10,181 nt of DNA from NCBI GenBank assembly GCA_945871455.1, contig CAMBXJ010000109.1, forward strand, positions 1 through 10,181. The letters are read 5' to 3'. Positions 5,183-10,181 of the stretch are shown here, one piece after another; positions within the stretch are counted from its first letter, which is position 1; each line of letters begins with the position of its first letter. The position numbers were made by a program, and so were the translations under genes. This DNA is from Asaia bogorensis (lineage in GTDB: Bacteria > Pseudomonadota > Alphaproteobacteria > Acetobacterales > Acetobacteraceae). The notes beneath the pieces are model-generated. The model ran no database searches and was not told the DNA's origin. It saw only the letters and a list, made by a program, of their open reading frames with translations.

Positions 5183-5809
5183 ATGCGTGCCGTGAATCTG
5201 GCGATCGTCGGGGCACTGGCCTTGACGTCCTGTGCGGTCGTGCCGCCCGTCGGTCCGAACGTGATGGCGCTGCCGCCGCAGGGCAAAGGCTATGAGATGT
5301 TTGCGCAGGACGACATCATCTGTCGCCAGGCCGCGGCGGCGCAGACGGGCGGGGAATCGCCCGCGCAGGCTGGGACAAACGCCGCGGTCGGCAGTGCCGT
5401 CATCGGTACCGCCGTCGGTGCCGGGCTCGGCATGGCGCTCGGTTCCTTGAGCGGCGCGATGGGCGCGGGCGCGGCAGTGGGCGGTGCGACGGGACTGCTG
5501 GTTGGGTCCGCGGTCGGCGCGGGCAACGCCCAGGCCGCGGCGGGCAACCTGCAACAGCGCTATGACACGGTCTATACGCAGTGCATGTATGCCAGGGGCA
5601 ACACGGTGCAGAGCCCGCCGGTCGCCTACGCGGCCAACCCCTACGGGTCCAGTTACGCACCCGGTTACGCGCCGGGTTATGCGCCCGGATATTACGCCCC
5701 AGGATATGCCGCTCCAGGCTATTACGGGCCGGTCTATGGCGGATCGGTAGTGATCGGCACGGGCTGGGGCGGCTATCCGCGCGGTCGATGGCACCACCGC
5801 GGCTGGTAA
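5183..5809 (+). CDS. Glycine-zipper lipoprotein
   Basis: This is a 208-residue outer-membrane-type lipoprotein. The signal peptide ends in the lipobox LTSC, with the lipidated Cys at 17. Ala at the next position permits export to the outer membrane. Next comes the family pattern QGKGYEMFAQDDIICRQ (about 33-49). After it is a glycine zipper of small residues (about 66-115, with repeated GxxxG and AxxxG spacings such as GTAVGAGLGMALG), then LQQRYDTVYTQCMYARGN. This order is typical of YMGG-like glycine-zipper proteins. The C-terminal 60 residues are an unusual Tyr/Pro/Gly tail with repeated APGY units, ending HHRGW. Function is unknown; envelope stability is often suggested for the class. The ATG at 5183 was chosen because it opens the signal peptide. 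The longer open frame back to 4901 is the shadow of the XRE gene. GGGGA 9 nt upstream is a weak ribosome-binding site. Confidence 0.85.
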   Translation: MRAVNLAIVGALALTSCAVVPPVGPNVMALPPQGKGYEMFAQDDIICRQAAAAQTGGESPAQAGTNAAVGSAVIGTAVGAGLGMALGSLSGAMGAGAAVGGATGLLVGSAVGAGNAQAAAGNLQQRYDTVYTQCMYARGNTVQSPPVAYAANPYGSSYAPGYAPGYAPGYYAPGYAAPGYYGPVYGGSVVIGTGWGGYPRGRWHHRGW

Positions 5810-5874
5810 CGCTTACCGGATCGCGGGCACCATTGCCGTCGTTGCCCGGTTGGGGCATGGGTTCGTGACATGCC

Positions 5875-7131
5875 ATGACCACCCGACCCACCCTTGCCAT
5901 CCGATCCAGCGATGGACGCGCTCCGCTGGTGTTCTGCTGGGGCGTGTCCAGTTTCTTCGGCTGGGGCGTGGTGGGGCTGAACACGATCCTCTCGTTGGCG
6001 CATGATCCCTGCTACGTCCCTCTCGCGGCCGCCGAATTCGGGCCGGCGGATGTGGTGCTGGACCCGCTGCGCGAAGCCCAGATGGCCCGCCACGCCGAGC
6101 AGTCGCGTGGAATTTGGCAGGCGCTGGCTGCAATTCCCGACGCCGAGGTTGAAATCGAGGCGCCGGTGCTGGTCGCGCTGGGGACCAGTCTGCGGCAACC
6201 AGCCGCCGCTGGCGGGAAAATCCTGATGGGCGATCCGACGATCGCCTGTCCGATCCTGGAGCAGGCGACGCTCGACCCGGCCTGGCGCGAACGATTGGAC
6301 CGCTATGCGCTGATCATCGCGGGCTCGACCTGGAACGAGCGGATTCTGCGGTCGCGTGGTATCCACGGGGTGACGAGGGTCTGGCAGGGCGTGGACACCG
6401 GTCTGTTCCACCCCGCGCCCAAGGCTGGGCTGCTGCCCAGGGATCGGTTCGTGATCTTCTCCGGCGGGAAGCTGGAATTCCGCAAGGGGCAGGATCTGGT
6501 CATGGCGGCGTTCCGGGCGTTCCGGCAACGCCATCCAGAGGCGTTGCTGCTGACCGCCTGGCACTCCCCCTGGTCGGACCTGATGTATTCGGCGGTTGGG
6601 CGTCCGGACATCACGGTGCCTGGGCCGAATGCGGATGGGACACCGGATGTGATCGCCTGGGCCGTCGCGAATGGAGTCCCGGCCTGCTCGGTGATTGCGG
6701 TCGGTCCGACGCCTAATATCGCGATGCCGCATGTGCTGCACGAAGCGGACGTTGCTCTGTTTCCCAACCGCGCCGAGGGCGGCACCAATCTGGTTGCGAT
6801 GGAATGTCTGGCCAGCGGCATCCCCACGATTCTCTCCGCCAATACCGGCCATCTGGACCTGTTGCTCGGCGATCGCATCGCGCTGCCCCTGACCCGCCAA
6901 GGCGCCGTCATACGGGACGGTCTGGACACGACGGACTGGGGCGAAAGCGATGTCGAAGAAATTGTCGAGCGGTTGGAGGAGGTCTGGCGCGACCGGGATG
7001 CCGCTCGCGCCATGGGTCTGCGCGCCGCCGCGCACATGACCAATTGGACCTGGGCCACCCAGATCGCGCGTCTGATCCGTGCGATAGAGCCGGTCCTGCC
7101 CGACCGGACCACGGACAGCCCCTCGCGCTGA
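5875..7131 (+). CDS. GT4-type glycosyltransferase (GT-B fold)
   Basis: This 418-residue protein probably adds a sugar from a nucleotide-sugar donor to a glycan or lipid carrier. The N-terminal half has a Rossmann-like opening (LVFCWGVSSFFGWGVVGLN), GSTWNERILRSRGI and the domain-linking GVDTGLFHP (about 180). The donor half begins FSGGKLEFRKGQDLV (195-209), the usual GT4 phosphate-loop region. It ends with ADVALFPNRAEGGTNLVAMECLASGIP. Here the two glutamates, E301 and E310, sit 9 apart instead of the classic EX7E spacing of 8. The C-terminal part is helical (DVEEIVERLEEVWRDRDAARAMG). No membrane segment is seen. An in-frame TGA at 5866-5868 sets the upstream limit, so the start is ATG 5875 or further inside. 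A good ribosome-binding site is lacking. It stands alone 65 bp after the lipoprotein gene. The substrate is unknown. Confidence 0.85.
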   Translation: MTTRPTLAIRSSDGRAPLVFCWGVSSFFGWGVVGLNTILSLAHDPCYVPLAAAEFGPADVVLDPLREAQMARHAEQSRGIWQALAAIPDAEVEIEAPVLVALGTSLRQPAAAGGKILMGDPTIACPILEQATLDPAWRERLDRYALIIAGSTWNERILRSRGIHGVTRVWQGVDTGLFHPAPKAGLLPRDRFVIFSGGKLEFRKGQDLVMAAFRAFRQRHPEALLLTAWHSPWSDLMYSAVGRPDITVPGPNADGTPDVIAWAVANGVPACSVIAVGPTPNIAMPHVLHEADVALFPNRAEGGTNLVAMECLASGIPTILSANTGHLDLLLGDRIALPLTRQGAVIRDGLDTTDWGESDVEEIVERLEEVWRDRDAARAMGLRAAAHMTNWTWATQIARLIRAIEPVLPDRTTDSPSR

Positions 7132-7170
7132 CCGGCGCTGGTCCGCCGGAGCCGGGGCGCTTTCTGCTGC

Positions 7171-7824
7171 CTAGTTCACCAGTTTCCGTAGCACCGCGGC
7201 CAATTCCTCCCCCGACTGTTCGGCGCGAACCGGCGCGATGAACGCGCCGTCTGGCCCCATTAGATACAGTACGGAGCTGTGGTCCATGGTGTAGTCATTG
7301 GAGCCGCCGCTGGTCCGGTGCTCCTTGTAATAGACCCGATAGGTCTTCCCGACGGCCTCGATCTGGGCCGGTGTGCCGGTCAGGCCTTGGATCCTGGGTC
7401 CGAACGCGGCGGCATATTGCTTGACGACCGCGGGGGTGTCGCGGGACGGATCGACGGTGATGAACAACGGCTGGATCCGGTCCGCTTTGGGGCCCAGCTT
7501 GTCGAGCGCATCGGAGACCGTGTTCAGGCTCGTTGGGCAGACATCCGGGCAGAATGTGTAGCCGAAATAGACCAGCATATATTTGCCCCGGAAGTCTTGG
7601 TCGGTAACCTTTTTGCCGTCGCCATCAACCAGGGCGAATGGGCCGCCGACCATCGATTTCACCGGATTGGTGCCGGTCATCCACAGTATCGTCCCGGTCC
7701 CAAGCAGCAGCAATGCCACAAGGATGCCGATGATTGCATAGGTCGCGGTCGCCGACGGCGGCTTGCCGGACGTAGACTGAGGGCCGGCGGACGGACGACC
7801 GGGGTCGCGGGCGTTGCGTTTCAT
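7171..7824 (-). CDS. SCO1/SenC family copper chaperone
   Basis: This 217-residue, membrane-anchored periplasmic protein inserts or reduces copper at the CuA centre of cytochrome c oxidase. An N-terminal cytoplasmic stretch is followed by one membrane helix (about 28-49), then a thioredoxin-fold domain. The copper ligands are all present: CPDVC (Cys92, Cys96) and His182 in TMDHSSVLYL. Other family marks are LVYFGYTFCPDVCP, FITVDPSRDTP (121-131) and YYKEH. Length is normal. AGAGG lies 5 nt before the ATG at 7824. No oxidase genes are adjacent, so the gene is separated from its usual partners. It converges with the GT4 gene, 39 bp apart. The upstream VOC gene ends 81 bp before it on the same strand, so a longer transcript is possible. 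Confidence 0.92.
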   Translation of the reverse strand: MKRNARDPGRPSAGPQSTSGKPPSATATYAIIGILVALLLLGTGTILWMTGTNPVKSMVGGPFALVDGDGKKVTDQDFRGKYMLVYFGYTFCPDVCPTSLNTVSDALDKLGPKADRIQPLFITVDPSRDTPAVVKQYAAAFGPRIQGLTGTPAQIEAVGKTYRVYYKEHRTSGGSNDYTMDHSSVLYLMGPDGAFIAPVRAEQSGEELAAVLRKLVN

Positions 7825-7905
7825 GAATGCCTCTGGACGACGGTTCGGTGGGCTTGGATCGGTCGGCTGGGCGATGTCGATAGGGCTTGGCGCATGGATC
7901 GACGA

Positions 7906-8739
7906 TCAGCCCTGGTCTGCGCGAAACGAGAGGACAACGCCCGCGGCTTCGACCTGAAGCAGTCCTGGGGACTGATCGTGGTCGATCCCCCGATCCGTCA
8001 ACAGCCGATGCAGCGCGGCGTTACCGTCGGCGGTGGTCAGGGTCAATCCGCCGATCCAAGGGAGCGTCGGTGCCGCCCGGTTCGGATGCAGGGACGCCCA
8101 GGATGCCGGCGGCAGAATGCGGAGCCGGCCAGTTTGCAGTGGCAGGACATAACCGCCCGCTGGGTCCGGTTGCACGGGCCGGCCGGCCAGAACGGACAGG
8201 CGCGCGGCGGTTTCGGCGGGGACGGGCGCCACCAGGATCGCCTCCTCCAACCGGACGGTCTGGTTGGGGTGGGTCAGAAAGCGCTCCTGCCACAGGGCGT
8301 CCGGGGTCAGGTGGCGGATCAAATGCACCCTCCCCTCCGGCGGATCGGGCGGGGTGAGCAGGGCGAAGGCCACCTGCGGCGCGGCCGGATCGGAATCGTC
8401 GGTGCTCCGCTCCGTGCGATCTGCATGGGTGTTGATCCCGGCTCGTCTCAGTCGTTCGGCCGCGGCGGTTGTATCGTCGATGCCCAATGCCAGGATATGG
8501 ATGCCCGGATAGCGGCACAGGAAGCGGTCGAGCGTCGCACTGGTCCCGCCATTTACCGTCGCGACCAGTTCCAGATAGCCCCCGTCGCGGAACATGATGC
8601 AGCGATTGCCGGTCCGCCCGCCCGCGTGACGCGCCAACGGGGTCAGGGCGAATCCCAGATTGGCAAACACCGCTGCCAGCGCGTCCAGGTCGGCGCCGAC
8701 GATGCCGACATGGTCGAGTGTTTGCGCCGCTCCGCTCAT
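7906..8739 (-). CDS. VOC protein, Glyoxalase_3-like
   Basis: This 277-residue cytoplasmic protein of the vicinal-oxygen-chelate superfamily opens with the beta strand LDHVGIVGADLDALA (8-22, likely metal ligand His10). GYLELVATVNG (54-64) carries the conserved Glu of the first module, and GIHILALGIDD (79-89) begins the second. VHLIRHLTPDALWQERFLTHPN matches the pattern of the Glyoxalase_3 domain, and the C-terminal module ends LQVEAAGVVLSFR. Substrate is unknown; such proteins act on aldehydes, ring-cleavage intermediates or bind antibiotics. Its ATG overlaps the stop of the glutathione S-transferase gene as ATGA, so the two are translationally coupled. The pairing with a glutathione enzyme suggests a shared detoxification step, but this is inference. 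Confidence 0.85.
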   Translation of the reverse strand: MSGAAQTLDHVGIVGADLDALAAVFANLGFALTPLARHAGGRTGNRCIMFRDGGYLELVATVNGGTSATLDRFLCRYPGIHILALGIDDTTAAAERLRRAGINTHADRTERSTDDSDPAAPQVAFALLTPPDPPEGRVHLIRHLTPDALWQERFLTHPNQTVRLEEAILVAPVPAETAARLSVLAGRPVQPDPAGGYVLPLQTGRLRILPPASWASLHPNRAAPTLPWIGGLTLTTADGNAALHRLLTDRGIDHDQSPGLLQVEAAGVVLSFRADQG

Positions 8740-9398
8740 GGCGCGGTTTCGTAATCCGCCACCAGCCAGCTCTCGGGTTCGGCCGCGGCGGCATCATACC
8801 ATGCCGTCACCAGCTGATGTGCCCGGACAGCGTCGCAATAGGCCCCGGTCGCGGCGGTGAGTTCGGGCTTCCACGACAGGAAACGCGCTACCACGGGCGC
8901 GAACATGGCATCCGCGGCGCCGAAAGTGGCGCCAAACAGATAGGGGCCGCCGGCGCCGAAGCGTTGGCGTGTGTCCGCCCACATGGCCTCGATCCGCGCG
9001 ATATCCGCCAGAGCGCCAGGTGTCCGGCCCAAGCCGGAAAAATCCCGCCCCAGGTTCATCCACATCGCCATGCGCAGTTCCCGGAAGCCGGCATGCATTT
9101 CGGCGGAGATGGATCGCGCATGGGCGCGGGCGATGCGATCGATGGGCCACAAAGCGGGGGTGATCTCGGCGCAATAATCGCAGATGGCCAGCGATTCCCA
9201 GACGAGAGCGCCCTTGTGGTCCAGGCAGGGCACCAGACCGGTGGGGGATATCTGTGCGATGGCCGGGGTCGGGCCGGGGCGCACGAAGGGGATCAGCACC
9301 TCGTTCACGTCCAACCCGGCCAGCCGAACCGCGAGCCTTCCGCGCATGGACCAGGAGGAGTAGCGTCGATTGCCGATATAAAGTGTTCCGTCAGCCAT
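8736..9398 (-). CDS. Glutathione S-transferase family protein
   Basis: This 220-residue cytosolic protein has an N-terminal thioredoxin-like half that begins TLYIGNRRYSSWSMRGRLAV (5-24). The Tyr/Ser-Ser-Trp-Ser-hydrophobic-Arg pattern is known from a GST subfamily and supplies a likely catalytic Ser at 14 or 15. TGLVPCLDHKGALVWESLAI (about 53-72) contains the cis-Pro and the Glu-Ser pair that binds the gamma-glutamyl group of glutathione. The C-terminal half is all-helical, with FGAGGPYLFGATFGAADAMFAPVVARF (about 147-173) matching the conserved GST C-domain signature around Asp. The real substrate is unknown. GGAG lies 8 nt before the start. The gene begins 15 bp after the upstream dehydrogenase and overlaps the VOC gene, so all three form an operon. 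Confidence 0.9.
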   Translation of the reverse strand: MADGTLYIGNRRYSSWSMRGRLAVRLAGLDVNEVLIPFVRPGPTPAIAQISPTGLVPCLDHKGALVWESLAICDYCAEITPALWPIDRIARAHARSISAEMHAGFRELRMAMWMNLGRDFSGLGRTPGALADIARIEAMWADTRQRFGAGGPYLFGATFGAADAMFAPVVARFLSWKPELTAATGAYCDAVRAHQLVTAWYDAAAAEPESWLVADYETAP

Positions 9399-9413
9399 GC
9401 CTGTGTCTCCCCG

Positions 9414-10181
9414 TCAGTCGAACAGTTGCGCCGGTGCGGGCGCCTCGCGTGAGTAGCCGTTGGCGCAGAACCCACCGCCCATATACCGCTCCGTGACCGG
9501 ATCGCCGCTGGTTTTGCCGCCGAGCTGCCCTGCGTAGGGATCGGCGCTGTCTTGCGGGGCCCAGCCGACGGTTTCGCGGGCATCGTCGCGCCACCAGGTC
9601 ATGCGGCCGTTGTTGGATGCGCCCCAGACCACGCAGCATCCGGTCTTCTCGGTCACCACGCAGCGGACGACCAGACGGGCAAAATCCGGATAGGACAGCC
9701 AGGTGGCCAGCATGCGTGCGTCCACCGGCTCGGGGAAGCAGGAGCCTATGCGCAGGAACACGCTCTCGACGCCGTGCTTGAACCAATAGAGGCGGCCCAT
9801 CAGTTCGCCATAGGCTTTGGACAGGCCGTAGAACCCGTCGGGCATGAATTGCGTGTCGGCGCCGATGCTCTCGCTGCGTTCATGGAATCCGATGGAGTGG
9901 TTGGACGATGCGAAGATCACCCGCGCCTTCTCCCGCCGCGCGGCTTCGTAGACGTGGTAGAGGCCGCGGATATTGGGGCCGAGGACTTCCTCGAAAGGGC
10001 GTTCGACGGAGATGCCGCCGAGATGGATGATCGCCCCGCAGCCTTCGGCCAAACGCAGGATGGTCACGCCATCGTTCAGGTCGGCCCTGGTGAAGGTGGC
10101 GTTGGCGGGCACCGGGTCTGGGAATGGGGTGATGTCGGTCATGCGCAGGGTCCATCCCGCGCTGGTCAGCCATTTGGCGGC
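9414..10181 (-). CDS. Uronate-dehydrogenase-like NAD-dependent epimerase/dehydratase, N-terminus cut off
   Basis: This is an extended-SDR oxidoreductase. Visible are 255 residues; the coding frame runs through the window edge, so the Met at 10142 is internal and the GxxGxxG nucleotide loop lies outside. Motifs counted from that Met are HLGGISVERPFEE (40-52), the catalytic Ser region FASSNHSIGF (77-86), the active-site YGLSK (Tyr105, Lys109), RIGSCFPEP (131-139), MLATWLS (144-150) and VVWGASNN (171-178). These closely follow bacterial uronate dehydrogenase, which oxidises galacturonate or glucuronate with NAD+ to the lactone. I make the substrate assignment from remembered family patterns and not from a search. 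A related sugar dehydrogenase is possible. It heads a tight operon with the GST and VOC genes, an unusual partnership for uronate catabolism. Confidence 0.8.
   Translation of the reverse strand, partial: AAKWLTSAGWTLRMTDITPFPDPVPANATFTRADLNDGVTILRLAEGCGAIIHLGGISVERPFEEVLGPNIRGLYHVYEAARREKARVIFASSNHSIGFHERSESIGADTQFMPDGFYGLSKAYGELMGRLYWFKHGVESVFLRIGSCFPEPVDARMLATWLSYPDFARLVVRCVVTEKTGCCVVWGASNNGRMTWWRDDARETVGWAPQDSADPYAGQLGGKTSGDPVTERYMGGGFCANGYSREAPAPAQLFD

Noticed and set aside
5773..7035. 420-codon minus-strand open frame
   Set aside because: It lies opposite the GT4 gene, which has clear motifs; the antisense product is rich in Arg, Gln, His and Pro and matches nothing I know.
7132..7170. 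Possible bidirectional terminator between the convergent GT4 and SCO genes
   Set aside because: Only a 5-bp CCGGC/GCCGG pairing without a T-run; too weak to call.
7279..8754. 491-codon plus-strand open frame
   Set aside because: It runs antisense across two recognised genes (SCO and VOC) and their gap; its composition is Gly/Arg/Gln-rich without a fold signature.

Overview
The window is GC-rich chromosomal DNA of an alphaproteobacterium. Acetobacteraceae or another Rhodospirillales lineage is my inference. The reasons are the strong G/C preference at third codon positions, a PEP-CTERM surface protein, a DUF1194 protein, a DUF6362-type protein next to a GcrA-like helix-turn-helix protein, and an SCO-type copper chaperone. 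I see no rRNA, tRNA, CRISPR array or phage structural gene.

Left part (1-1180, minus strand): a GT-A-like glycosyltransferase is coupled by an ATGA overlap to a sulfotransferase-like gene. That gene stops looking like protein after about 72 codons, where it runs into repeat-rich DNA (1-127) that looks like the end of a mobile element. Positions 1181-1729 hold no gene. They contain a nested palindromic element (1377-1503), a second hairpin (1530-1551) and an intrinsic terminator (1616-1650). The terminator belongs to the PEP-CTERM gene (1730-2512), whose likely promoter overlaps an AT-rich dyad.

Middle (2621-5100): after a roughly 400-bp stretch with no convincing gene come three minus-strand genes read from 4517 leftward: a small GcrA-like HTH protein, a DUF6362-type protein and a DUF1194 VWA-like protein without a visible signal peptide. 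Facing them is an XRE-family repressor (4702-5100) whose promoter predicts a leaderless mRNA. The divergent promoter region is AT-rich and carries three variants of a 15-bp dyad, GTTA-N7-TAAC. One lies beside the leftward -10 and one on the rightward -10 and start point. This looks like a phage-type repressor switch and is the most interesting regulatory structure in the window.

Right part: a glycine-zipper lipoprotein and a GT4-type glycosyltransferase run rightward. They converge on an SCO1/SenC protein. Further right, a uronate-dehydrogenase-like oxidoreductase (cut by the window edge), a glutathione S-transferase and a Glyoxalase_3-type VOC protein form a tight minus-strand operon, the last two joined by another ATGA overlap. 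Most genes belong to known families. I find no clear new multi-gene system. The candidates for novelty are the repressor/HTH/DUF6362/DUF1194 module with its operators and the two non-coding repeat structures on the left.
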